Source: an uncultured Alphaproteobacteria bacterium (GTDB lineage: Bacteria > Pseudomonadota > Alphaproteobacteria > HIMB59 > GCA-002718135). From it: a stretch of DNA of 64,000 nt. Within the stretch, counting starts at the first letter, position 1; each line of letters starts with the position of its first letter. Below the pieces are notes generated by a model, which worked only from the letters and a program-made list of their open reading frames with translations, ran no database searches and had not been told where the DNA came from. The stretch spans positions 142,563 through 206,562 of the forward strand of contig CACJAV010000001.1 in assembly GCA_902591485.1 (NCBI GenBank). The letters run 5' to 3'. Both the position numbers and the translations under genes were made by a program. Below are positions 19,531 through 28,266 of this stretch, in pieces.

Positions 19531-19589
19531 TTTTTATTACTGGTGAAAAATAATTATTATTTTTTAAAAAATAATATAACTAATAAAAT

Positions 19590-21644
19590 ATGAAAAATAA
19601 CTGGAATCAAAATGAAGCAAATAATTTTATTAAATCATATAAGCAAAAAAATATATCGAAAGATTTAGCTTTAAGAGTTTATACTACGCAACTGTTAGGT
19701 AAAAATAATAAATTAGTTCTTCATGGTGGCGGAAATACATCACTGAAAACAACTGCAAAAAATATTTTTGGAGAAAAAATTGACGTTATGCATGTCAAAG
19801 GTAGTGGTTGGGATATGGGATCAATTGACTCTCCTGGTCTACCAGCAGTTGAATTAGATCCATTACTAAAAACAAAAAAATTATCTAAATTAAATGATTT
19901 TGATATGGTCAACCTTCAAAGAAGATGTCTGCTAGACTCAAAATCACCAAATCCTTCAGTAGAAACGTTACTTCATGCTTTTCTACCTTTTAAATTCATA
20001 GATCACACTCATGCAAATGCTATTTTAAGTTTAATTGATCAACCAAATGATGTTGAAATTTGTAAAAAAATATTTGGTAAAAAAATGGGTATTGTTCCAT
20101 ATGTAATTCCTGGATTTGATTTAGCAAAATTAGCTTACAAAGTTTTTAAAGAAAATGAAAAAGTAGAAGGATTAATTTTATTAAATCATGGCATATTTAC
20201 TTTTGGTAATACAGCTAAAGAAAGTTATGATCGAATGATTAAATATGTAACAATAGCTGAAAAAGAGTTGAGTAAATACAAAAATAATATCTTAAATAAA
20301 AAAAATAATTCAAAGAAAAACAACAAATTAAAAAGTCATATTATTTTACCATTAATAAGAAAAAACCTATCAGTTAAAAATGAAAATGGAGATTACACAA
20401 AATGGATTTTCGATATACGAGTTAATAAAAATATACTTAATTATTTAGATCATAAAAATTTAAAAAATTTTACAAGCAGAGGCACAGTAACACCTGATCA
20501 TGTGATTAGAACAAAATCAAAACCTCTTATTCTAAATATTGGGAATTTAAATCAAGTTAAAATTGATTATTTGCTTCATAAAGAAATAGAAAAATATAAA
20601 AAAAACTACAAAAAATATTATTTAAAAAATAAAAAATTTGAAAAAAATGCAATTGAGCTTGATGGAAATCCAAGGTTAATTTTTATTCCAAATTTTGGAA
20701 TTGTCGCAATTGGTCGATCAAAAAAGGAAGCTAAAATTGCTGGAGACTTAGCTGAAGCTCAAGTAGATATCATTTCGAAGGCAGAGTCATTTGGAAGATT
20801 TTCCTCTATATCTGAAAAAGAAATTTTTAAAGTTGAATATTGGCCATTAGAGCAAGCTAAATTGAAAACTTTAAAAAGGGCAAAATTAACTAGCAATGTA
20901 GTTGTTATAAGTGGTGGTTGTGGTGCTATTGGCTTAGCAATAGCAAAAGAATTTTTAATGAATGGAGCTGAAGTAGTTCTTCTAGAAAATAACTCAATTA
21001 ATATAAAAAATACACCAACGGACATTGCAAATAATTGCACTATTATAAAATGTGACGTTACAAATAGTAATAATGTCAATAAAGCAATTGTAAAAATTGT
21101 TGATATTTATGGTGGTATCGACATTATGGTTTCTAATGCTGGAGCAGCATGGCAAGGGGAAATTGGTAAAGTTAATACAAAGATACTGAAAGAGAGTTTT
21201 GATCTCAACTTTTTTGCTCATCAATACTTATCTCAAGCTTGCATTGATATTATGTTAAAACAACAAACTGGAGGTGTGCTTTTATTTAATATTACAAAGC
21301 AAGCAATTAATCCTGGCAATAACTTTGGGCCTTACGGCATACCAAAAGCATCGACTTTATTTTTAATGAGGCAATATACATTAGAATATGGAAAATTTGG
21401 AATAAGATCAAATGGTGTAAATCCAGATAGAATTAGATCTGGTTTAGTCAGTGACAAGATGATAGCATCCAGATCAAAGGCTAGAAATGTTTCTGAAAAA
21501 GAATACATGTCAGGAAATTTACTAAAGGAAGAAGTTTTAGCTGAAGATGTAGGGAAAGCTTTCCTATCTCTTGCTTTAGCTAAAAAAACAACAGGTGATG
21601 TTATGACGGTAGATGGAGGAAATATTCAAGCTGTTTTAAGATAA
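19590..21644 (+). CDS. Bifunctional class-II aldolase/short-chain dehydrogenase (RhaD-like rhamnulose-1-phosphate aldolase/dehydrogenase architecture)
   Basis: N-terminal aldolase (LVLHGGGNTSLKT, HVKGSGWDMGSIDSPGLPAV, FIDHTHANAILSL, LLNHGIFTFG); C-terminal SDR (VVISGGCGAIGLAIAKEF, SNAG, YGIPKAS). Confidence 0.9.
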   Translation: MKNNWNQNEANNFIKSYKQKNISKDLALRVYTTQLLGKNNKLVLHGGGNTSLKTTAKNIFGEKIDVMHVKGSGWDMGSIDSPGLPAVELDPLLKTKKLSKLNDFDMVNLQRRCLLDSKSPNPSVETLLHAFLPFKFIDHTHANAILSLIDQPNDVEICKKIFGKKMGIVPYVIPGFDLAKLAYKVFKENEKVEGLILLNHGIFTFGNTAKESYDRMIKYVTIAEKELSKYKNNILNKKNNSKKNNKLKSHIILPLIRKNLSVKNENGDYTKWIFDIRVNKNILNYLDHKNLKNFTSRGTVTPDHVIRTKSKPLILNIGNLNQVKIDYLLHKEIEKYKKNYKKYYLKNKKFEKNAIELDGNPRLIFIPNFGIVAIGRSKKEAKIAGDLAEAQVDIISKAESFGRFSSISEKEIFKVEYWPLEQAKLKTLKRAKLTSNVVVISGGCGAIGLAIAKEFLMNGAEVVLLENNSINIKNTPTDIANNCTIIKCDVTNSNNVNKAIVKIVDIYGGIDIMVSNAGAAWQGEIGKVNTKILKESFDLNFFAHQYLSQACIDIMLKQQTGGVLLFNITKQAINPGNNFGPYGIPKASTLFLMRQYTLEYGKFGIRSNGVNPDRIRSGLVSDKMIASRSKARNVSEKEYMSGNLLKEEVLAEDVGKAFLSLALAKKTTGDVMTVDGGNIQAVLR

Positions 21645-21652
21645 AATATATT

Positions 21653-22423
21653 ATGCCAATTATATCAAAATTATATTTTAGTCCTGTAAAATCACTTTCA
21701 TTTCAACCAGTCAATAAATGTCAAATAATAAAAGATATAGGTATTAAGTATGATAGAGAGATTGCATTTACAAGAAATGCAGATTTAAAATTTGCGAAAG
21801 AATTAGAAAATAACTCTTACGTTAGAAATCATAAAGATTTTTTATCTTTGAAAAATACTATATCTCTTAATAAATATTCTTTTAACAGAGAAGAAAATAA
21901 ATTAACTTTGTATTTAAAAGATGAAAAAATTATTGAAATCAATTTAGATAATAAAGGTGAAAACATTTTATTATGTAAAAAATTAGCAGAGATTGAGAAA
22001 AAGATTTGTTCACCTACATATTTGCTACAGAACAGAGAATTTCCGTTTTTTGACACAACTCACTCCAAAGAAACACATAATACAATTTCATTAATTAATT
22101 TGAATAGCATAAGAGACTTATCTAAAAAATTAAATGAAGAAATTGAGTATGAAAGATTTAGGGGCAATATTTATATTGAAAATATTGATGCATGGAAAGA
22201 AAGAGAATGGATTGGAAAAACAGTTACAATTAATGATGTAAAATTTACCGTTGATTCGCATATACCAAGATGTAGTGCTACTAATTTAAAACCAAACACA
22301 GATATTAATACAATCAATTTACCTTTGGAAATAAAAAAAATTTACAATCATTCTGATATGGGTGTGTATTTAAAGCCTAAGGATAATGGGTTAATACAAA
22401 AAAATGATACAATTTATGTTTAA
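21653..22423 (+). CDS. MOSC-domain protein (with beta-barrel N-terminal domain)
   Basis: ISKLYFSPVKSLSFQPVNKCQII N-terminus and FRGNIYIENIDAWKEREWIGKTVTINDVKFTVDSHIPRCSATNLKP. Confidence 0.8.
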   Translation: MPIISKLYFSPVKSLSFQPVNKCQIIKDIGIKYDREIAFTRNADLKFAKELENNSYVRNHKDFLSLKNTISLNKYSFNREENKLTLYLKDEKIIEINLDNKGENILLCKKLAEIEKKICSPTYLLQNREFPFFDTTHSKETHNTISLINLNSIRDLSKKLNEEIEYERFRGNIYIENIDAWKEREWIGKTVTINDVKFTVDSHIPRCSATNLKPNTDINTINLPLEIKKIYNHSDMGVYLKPKDNGLIQKNDTIYV

Positions 22424-22853
22424 AGTTTTTTTTAATTACAAAAGATTTAGTATTTTTTTATTTTTATTTTTTATCTCTTTTGCTAAACATACATTATCCA
22501 ACGAAATTAAACCTTTAGAAGAAATTCTTGATGATAATAATACTAATAAAAATTCAATAAATATAATGAGTAGATGTGCCGCTATATATGGTGCACTATA
22601 TTTTATTAATCCTTCAGATACAAATAGTAAAGAATACGAAAATAGATATAAAATATTTTTACAATCTGCAGTTTTAGAAGATATAAAAATAAACAACACA
22701 GATGAAGAAGAGTCTTATAAAAAGCAAATTGAAGAATTTAAAACTTCAATCAAATTCTTTATACAAATATATATTCAAAATTACAAAAAACATAATTCTT
22801 ATTTAAAAAATCATTGGCTTGAAAATGATTTCATTATTTGTGAAAAGTTTTAA
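22404..22853 (+). CDS. Hypothetical secreted/membrane-anchored small protein
   Basis: Signal-peptide-like N-terminus (FSIFLFLFFISFAKHTLS); in-register spacing in the operon; no recognised domain. Confidence 0.6.
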   Translation: MIQFMFKVFFNYKRFSIFLFLFFISFAKHTLSNEIKPLEEILDDNNTNKNSINIMSRCAAIYGALYFINPSDTNSKEYENRYKIFLQSAVLEDIKINNTDEEESYKKQIEEFKTSIKFFIQIYIQNYKKHNSYLKNHWLENDFIICEKF

Positions 22854-22862
22854 AAATATTTA

Positions 22863-23348
22863 ATGAATGATTTATTGTTAAAAAAAACTGTAAAAAAAGT
22901 TTCAGACTTTCTTAATAAATTTGATAAAAATATTAAATTAATCGCACTTACAGAAACTGCTAGAACTGCAAATGATGCAGCCACATCTCTTAACACAGAT
23001 GTAGGCTCAATTGTCAAAAGTCTATTATTTAAAGATGCAAAAAATGATTTTCACCTTTGTTTAGTATCTGGAGATAAATTTGTTTCTATAGAAAAAATAT
23101 CAAATCTTTTTAATTCAAAAACTACTAAAGCTAATGCAGATGAATGTAAAAAATTTACTGGATTTAGCATTGGTGGCATATCTCCAGTAGCCCATGAAAA
23201 TAAACCAAAATCAATCTTGATAGATACTAATTTGAGAAAATTTAATAAAATTTATGCAGCTGCAGGTCATCCACATGTAGTTTTTGGTGTAACATTTAAA
23301 GATTTATGCGACATGACTAAAGGAATTGAAAGTCATATAACGAATTAA
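22863..23348 (+). CDS. YbaK/EbsC-family aminoacyl-tRNA deacylase
   Basis: AATSLNTDVGSIVKSLLFK, CLVSGDKFVSIEKI, FTGFSIGGISPVAHENKPKSILIDTNL, AAAGHPHVVFGVTFKDL. Confidence 0.88.
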   Translation: MNDLLLKKTVKKVSDFLNKFDKNIKLIALTETARTANDAATSLNTDVGSIVKSLLFKDAKNDFHLCLVSGDKFVSIEKISNLFNSKTTKANADECKKFTGFSIGGISPVAHENKPKSILIDTNLRKFNKIYAAAGHPHVVFGVTFKDLCDMTKGIESHITN

Positions 23349-23355
23349 TTATAAT

Positions 23356-23392
23356 AAAATTAAGTTAAAAGAAAAAAGCAGCTTAATTTTTT
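23356..23392. terminator. Probable bidirectional terminator between convergent genes
   Basis: AAAATTAAG...CTTAATTTTTT inverted repeat between the convergent ybaK-like and serB stop codons. Confidence 0.5.
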
Positions 23393-24276
23393 ATTCCCAT
23401 AAAATACAATAAAGATGTTAAATCTGTATTATTTATTTGGTTTTCAAAATTGGCTTTAACAATATCTTGAGCTTTAAATGCTATTGGCAATCCAACTGAT
23501 AGTAGCATGTTCATATCATTAGCTGCATCACCCATTCCTATAATTTGATCACTATTAATTTTTAATTCTTTAGATATTTTTTTTACAATCTTTTGCTTGT
23601 AATTAGCATTTACTATCGGTCCCACTGTTTTACCATTAAAAAGATCTCCAATAACACCAAATGTATTTGAATATTCTTGATCAATTTTGAGATAACTTCT
23701 AACATAACTAGTAATTGGTTTGAAACCTCCAGAGACCAATATTGTATGTATTTTATTATTTTTTAATTCTTGAAACAATTTTTTTGCGCCTTTCATAAAA
23801 GAAACAATTCGTTTTGCCTCCTCTAAAGATGATAAACGTAATCCTTTTAAAAGATGTACTCTGTTCTCAAGGGAGGTAGAAAAATCTAATCTACCTTTTA
23901 AACCAAGGTCAGTAATTTTTTTTACTTGTTCCCCCTTACCCAAAAATTTTGCAATATCATTTAATGTTTCATTTTCAATAATAGTACCGTCCATATCTGT
24001 AATTAATACTTTCTTTTTTCTTAATGATGAATTTTGAATACAGAAATCAACTTTAATTTTGTTAACTCTTTTTTTTAAATTTTTTAATTTAAAATAACTT
24101 AAATTATCATTAAAATAATAATCACAAGCTTTATTTTTTTTTAAAACTGATTGTTTTTCAATTTTTATATCTAGAGATAAAAAAAAATTTCTTATGATTG
24201 TTGTTAGTCTTTGATAATTAGTTATTTCGGCATCTTTTAATACAAATGTTAAAACGAAATTTTTATCATACTTCAT
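23383..24276 (-). CDS. serB: Phosphoserine phosphatase
   Basis: HAD motifs: VLITDMDGTIIENETLNDIA, TILVSGGFKPITSYV, GMGDAANDMNML. ATGA overlap with the serA fusion. Confidence 0.92.
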   Translation of the reverse strand: MKYDKNFVLTFVLKDAEITNYQRLTTIIRNFFLSLDIKIEKQSVLKKNKACDYYFNDNLSYFKLKNLKKRVNKIKVDFCIQNSSLRKKKVLITDMDGTIIENETLNDIAKFLGKGEQVKKITDLGLKGRLDFSTSLENRVHLLKGLRLSSLEEAKRIVSFMKGAKKLFQELKNNKIHTILVSGGFKPITSYVRSYLKIDQEYSNTFGVIGDLFNGKTVGPIVNANYKQKIVKKISKELKINSDQIIGMGDAANDMNMLLSVGLPIAFKAQDIVKANFENQINNTDLTSLLYFMGIKN

Positions 24277-26027
24277 ATTACAATCGACTTTACTTGATTT
24301 ACATATTTAATTTTTCTAAGTGAATTTAATAATATTTCATCACATAATTGATCAGTTTGTATTAGAGCTATTGCTTCGCCGTTTTGAGATACCCTACCTA
24401 GATTAAAAGTTGCTATGTTGATTTTATTTTTAGTTAGAATTTGTGTAATATTGTTAATCACTCCCACCTTATCTTTATTAGTTATATAAATATTAAAATT
24501 TCCTAACTCAGCGTCTATCTTAATTCCTTTTATTTCAACTATTCTTGCATTCCCTCCAAAAATTGAACCTGCTACAGATCGAGATCTTCTATCAGTGGTC
24601 ACAGTTAACCTTATAAGTGTGTTGTATTCTGATGGATGATCATTTTTTAAAGTTGAAATTTTAATATTTCGTGATTTGGCGATTTCAATTGCATTGATAG
24701 TATTTACATTATCAACAAATGAAGCTAAAAGATTGTGAACTACGCTTCTAGTTATTAAATCTTGATTTATCATAGAAGCTGTTCCCTCAAACTCAATTGT
24801 AATTGCCTTTATTGCATTTTCAGTTAATTGACCTGCAAAAGATCCAATTTTTAGAGATAAATCTAAATAAGGACCTAAAATTTTTCTTTCATTACCAGTA
24901 ATTGAGGACATGTTGACAGAGTTAATCACTGTGTCATTTTTTAAATAATCAGATATCTGATTTGATATTTGAATTGATGCTGCATTTTGTGCCTCTATAG
25001 TAGATGCACCTAGATGAGGAGTAAGAATAATATTATCAAGGGAATGTAATGAAGAATTTGTAAGAGGTTCATTCTCAAAAACATCAAGAGCAGCGCCAGT
25101 AATTAATTTTCTTTTTAAAGCACTATATAAATCTTTTTCATTAATGAGCCCTCCTCTTGCAGCATTAACTAAATATGATGTTTTTTTCATTTTTTTAATT
25201 TTCTTTAGGTCAATGATGTTTTTTGTATTTTTCATCAGAGGAAGATGCAAAGAAACAAAATCAGAATTTTTTAAAACTTCATCTAAAGAAGATTTCTCAG
25301 CATCAAGAGATTCAATTCTTTCAGCACTGAGAAATGGATCATACACCATGACGTTCATTTCTAATGATTTTGCAATTCTTGCAACTTCAGAACCTATGTT
25401 ACCACAACCAACTAAACCTATTGTTTTGGATTTTAATTCTATTCCTTTAAAAAGTTCTTTTTCCCATTTTTTTTGAATTGTAGAATGATGAGCAAAAGGA
25501 ATTTTTCTAGCAAGAGAAAATACCAGACTAATTGCATGCTCAGCAGTAGTTCTTGAAGTACTTTGAGGAGAATTCATTACTACAACCCCCCTATTAGTTG
25601 CTGTTGTTACATTTACATTATCAACACCAACACCAGCTCTAGCAATAACTTTTAAACGATTAGATTTTTCAATGATTTTTTTTGTAACTTTCGTTGATGA
25701 TCTTACTACAATGCCATCATAATTAGAAATAATAGATAAAATCTGATCTTCTGTAAGATTATATTTTTTATCAATTAATATATTATTATCTTTAAAAATT
25801 TTAAAAGAAGCATCAGAAATTTTATCAGCTATTAAAACTTTAAAACTAGTCTTACTTTTGATGGATCCAATAGATTGAGCTGATAAGTTTGGTTTATAAC
25901 TATGTTTTTTGGCTAATCTTAAAATCGTGTCTTTAGTTTTTTTACTAATGTCTGGGTAATCATTTAGAGCTCTTGATATAGTCGATGGATTTATACCAAT
26001 TCTTTTTGAAAATTCTTTTAGATTCAT
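24273..26027 (-). CDS. serA: LacI-type DNA-binding domain fused to D-3-phosphoglycerate dehydrogenase (SerA)
   Basis: Residues 1 to about 60, MNLKEFSKRIGINPSTISRALNDYPDISKKTKDTILRLAKKHSYKPNLSAQSIGSIKS, form a LacI HTH plus hinge. From about residue 63, FKVLIADKISDASFKIF...ARAGVGVDNVNVTTA...GLVGCGNIGSEVA...AARGGLINEKDL...TPHLGASTIEAQ... is SerA, ending in an ACT-like region (NIYITNKDKVGVINNITQILTKNKINIATFNLGR). Confidence 0.93.
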   Translation of the reverse strand: MNLKEFSKRIGINPSTISRALNDYPDISKKTKDTILRLAKKHSYKPNLSAQSIGSIKSKTSFKVLIADKISDASFKIFKDNNILIDKKYNLTEDQILSIISNYDGIVVRSSTKVTKKIIEKSNRLKVIARAGVGVDNVNVTTATNRGVVVMNSPQSTSRTTAEHAISLVFSLARKIPFAHHSTIQKKWEKELFKGIELKSKTIGLVGCGNIGSEVARIAKSLEMNVMVYDPFLSAERIESLDAEKSSLDEVLKNSDFVSLHLPLMKNTKNIIDLKKIKKMKKTSYLVNAARGGLINEKDLYSALKRKLITGAALDVFENEPLTNSSLHSLDNIILTPHLGASTIEAQNAASIQISNQISDYLKNDTVINSVNMSSITGNERKILGPYLDLSLKIGSFAGQLTENAIKAITIEFEGTASMINQDLITRSVVHNLLASFVDNVNTINAIEIAKSRNIKISTLKNDHPSEYNTLIRLTVTTDRRSRSVAGSIFGGNARIVEIKGIKIDAELGNFNIYITNKDKVGVINNITQILTKNKINIATFNLGRVSQNGEAIALIQTDQLCDEILLNSLRKIKYVNQVKSIVI

Positions 26028-26045
26028 ACGAAATCGATTTCGTAT
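26026..26045. promoter_or_regulatory. Putative LacI/PurR-type operator overlapping the serA-fusion start codon
   Basis: Perfect 20-bp palindrome ATACGAAATCGATTTCGTAT with a central CG; overlaps the ATG (26025-26027). Confidence 0.7.
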
Positions 26046-26093
26046 ATAATGATTAAATTATAAAAACAAGTAATTTTTATAGATTGATTATAA

Positions 26094-27008
26094 TTAATGA
26101 CCTCTGTTTATAACGTCTCTGATGCGACTTTTATTGCTAACAAAAGGCCTAATACCTACTTTATATTCTCTGTAAATAATAAAGAGTCCAGAGAGAGATA
26201 TTATTAAAGATCCAATTATTTCATATAAGTCAGGTATATCTCTAAAAAATACATACCCAAAAATAAATCCAGCAATTAATTGAAAATATTGCAGAGGTGC
26301 AAATACGCTAGATTCAAGTATTTTTGATGCAGCACTAATGCATAAACCGCCAGTGCCAGCAATTATACCACATAAAATAAATACATAAATATCAGACCCT
26401 TTTAAGGGGACATAGTTATTATAAACTAAGAAAGAACTTAATACTAAACCTGATACAGAACCATAAAAAGCAAAAGCTATGGATGATTGATTATTTGCGT
26501 ACATTCTAATTAATAAAACATTTACAGCTAAAATTATAGCACCAATAAACAATAGAAATAAACTGAATGTAAAATGTATTGTTCCTGGTCGAGACACAAT
26601 TAAAACACCTATAAACCCAATTAAGACAGCTAAAATTCTTCTAGGTCCCACTTTTTCTTTTAGAATAAAATAAGAAAAGATTGTCAAAATTAAAGGAGCA
26701 CTAAATAAAATAGGATAAATTTCACTGAATGCATGTTCTTTAAATGAATTGATAATAATCGCTGCACAGATTAATCCTAAAAATCCCCTTAAAAGTTGAA
26801 TATGTAATTTGTTATTTATTAAAACTTTCCATCCGCTAATAAAATGAAGAGCAAAAGAAATTGGAATTAAACTAAATAAAGTAATATAAAAATTAATTTC
26901 AAGAACTGGATAATTTTGCACTAAATTTTTTTTGATTATAGAATCAAGTAATACAAAAATTGTATACCCAGCAAAACCAAGAAAAATACCTGCAAAGTTT
27001 GAATTCAT
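26094..27008 (-). CDS. EamA/DMT-family transporter
   Basis: About 10 TM segments; EIYPILFSAPLILTIFSYFILKEKVGPRRILAVLIGFIGVLIVSRPG. Confidence 0.85.
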   Translation of the reverse strand: MNSNFAGIFLGFAGYTIFVLLDSIIKKNLVQNYPVLEINFYITLFSLIPISFALHFISGWKVLINNKLHIQLLRGFLGLICAAIIINSFKEHAFSEIYPILFSAPLILTIFSYFILKEKVGPRRILAVLIGFIGVLIVSRPGTIHFTFSLFLLFIGAIILAVNVLLIRMYANNQSSIAFAFYGSVSGLVLSSFLVYNNYVPLKGSDIYVFILCGIIAGTGGLCISAASKILESSVFAPLQYFQLIAGFIFGYVFFRDIPDLYEIIGSLIISLSGLFIIYREYKVGIRPFVSNKSRIRDVINRGH

Positions 27009-27023
27009 TTTTTGAATATAATA

Positions 27024-28082
27024 CTAATTAGTAGATAATTTAAAAAGAATTACTTCATTAAATGTACCTAATCGCATTTTTGGTCCCCATGGCCCTGATC
27101 CAGACGAAACATACAATAATGAGTTTCTAAATTTATGAAGATTGTATTTAAACTTAAACTGTATTCTAACAAAATAATTAAAAGGGAAGATTTGTCCATT
27201 ATGAGTGTGTCCAGATAACATTAGATCAATTTTTTCACGAATATCTAACCAAATTGCAGGCTTGTGTATTAGTAATAAATTATATTTATTTTGTTTTAAA
27301 TGATTGTTTGTAATTTCAATTTGTTGATTTTTTGAAATATTATCATCGATACAAATTAAATTAATATCATTTAAATTAATTGAGTTATTAGAAATATAAT
27401 TAATATTATAATTATTAATTTGAGATAAAAATTCTTTAGAGTTTTTTATATAATATTCATGGTTTCCAGTTACAAAATATATTGGACATTGAAATTCTTT
27501 AAAATGTTTTAAAGAATTTATATTTATTGATGATGAATCAACTAAATCACCACCAATTAATATAAAATCAAATTTATATTTATTTATTTCTTTGATTATT
27601 TTTTGTAAGTGTTTTACACTATTTGATCCTAAATGAAGGTCACTAATAAATATAAAAGATTTATTTTCTTTTATTTTATTTGAAGAAATATTTATCTCTT
27701 TTGAAAAAACTTTATTTCCATAATAAAAAGATATTAATGAAATTAACAAAATAATAAATAGAGCAGTAATACCTAAATTGTAAGCATTCAAAAAACTAAA
27801 TTTACTCAAAAAATATGCAATTGTTACAACCCAAAAACTAATAAATCCAATACCCATGCCTTCATAAATAAAAATACGAAGTGGTTTTAAAGATGCATAA
27901 GAGCGAAAATAGAAGATAATTAAAATAGAAATTATAATGGTATAATAAAATGAAACCCTTCTATTTACTATTTCATTAAAAATTAATTCATTTAAAATTT
28001 CGAAAGGATAAACATAAATAAAATAAGTAACACAGAAAACAACAACATAAAAAAGACTATTTTGAAGAATTTTATTCATCAA
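27024..28082 (-). CDS. Membrane-anchored metallophosphoesterase
   Basis: N-terminal TM segments then FISDLHLGSN, IGGDLVDS, VTGNHEYY, LLIHKP, SGHTHNGQIFP. Confidence 0.93.
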   Translation of the reverse strand: MMNKILQNSLFYVVVFCVTYFIYVYPFEILNELIFNEIVNRRVSFYYTIIISILIIFYFRSYASLKPLRIFIYEGMGIGFISFWVVTIAYFLSKFSFLNAYNLGITALFIILLISLISFYYGNKVFSKEINISSNKIKENKSFIFISDLHLGSNSVKHLQKIIKEINKYKFDFILIGGDLVDSSSININSLKHFKEFQCPIYFVTGNHEYYIKNSKEFLSQINNYNINYISNNSINLNDINLICIDDNISKNQQIEITNNHLKQNKYNLLLIHKPAIWLDIREKIDLMLSGHTHNGQIFPFNYFVRIQFKFKYNLHKFRNSLLYVSSGSGPWGPKMRLGTFNEVILFKLSTN

Positions 28083-28089
28083 TAAAAAA

Positions 28090-28260
28090 TTAAGCGAGCA
28101 ATTTAAATATATAATAAAAAGATAATAAAACTAAAATTATAGCTACCCATATACTAAGATTTGTAAAAAAAGTTTTTAAATTTTGATTTGTTTTTATAAA
28201 AGCAGGTAAAACTAATAACAAAACACCTATCATGTATATTATTGGTATTAATTTACTCAT
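28090..28260 (-). CDS. Small membrane protein, 56 aa (not in ORF track)
   Basis: Reverse-strand ATG at 28260 to TAA at 28090: MSKLIPIIYMIGVLLLVLPAFIKTNQNLKTFFTNLSIWVAIILVLLSFYYIFKLLA; two hydrophobic helices; fills the gap between neighbours. Confidence 0.65.
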   Translation of the reverse strand: MSKLIPIIYMIGVLLLVLPAFIKTNQNLKTFFTNLSIWVAIILVLLSFYYIFKLLA

Positions 28261-28266
28261 AAAATA

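Noticed and set aside
20759-21224. Two minus-strand ORFs opposite the SDR half of the aldolase fusion
   Set aside because: Antisense shadows of a motif-verified coding frame.
25144-25476. 110-aa + strand ORF opposite serA
   Set aside because: Phe-rich antisense shadow of the conserved SerA frame.
24273-26027. Possibility that the LacI-SerA ORF is two genes merged by the ORF caller
   Set aside because: Single frame without stops and no start codon at the SerA boundary; kept as a fusion, pending read or assembly checks.
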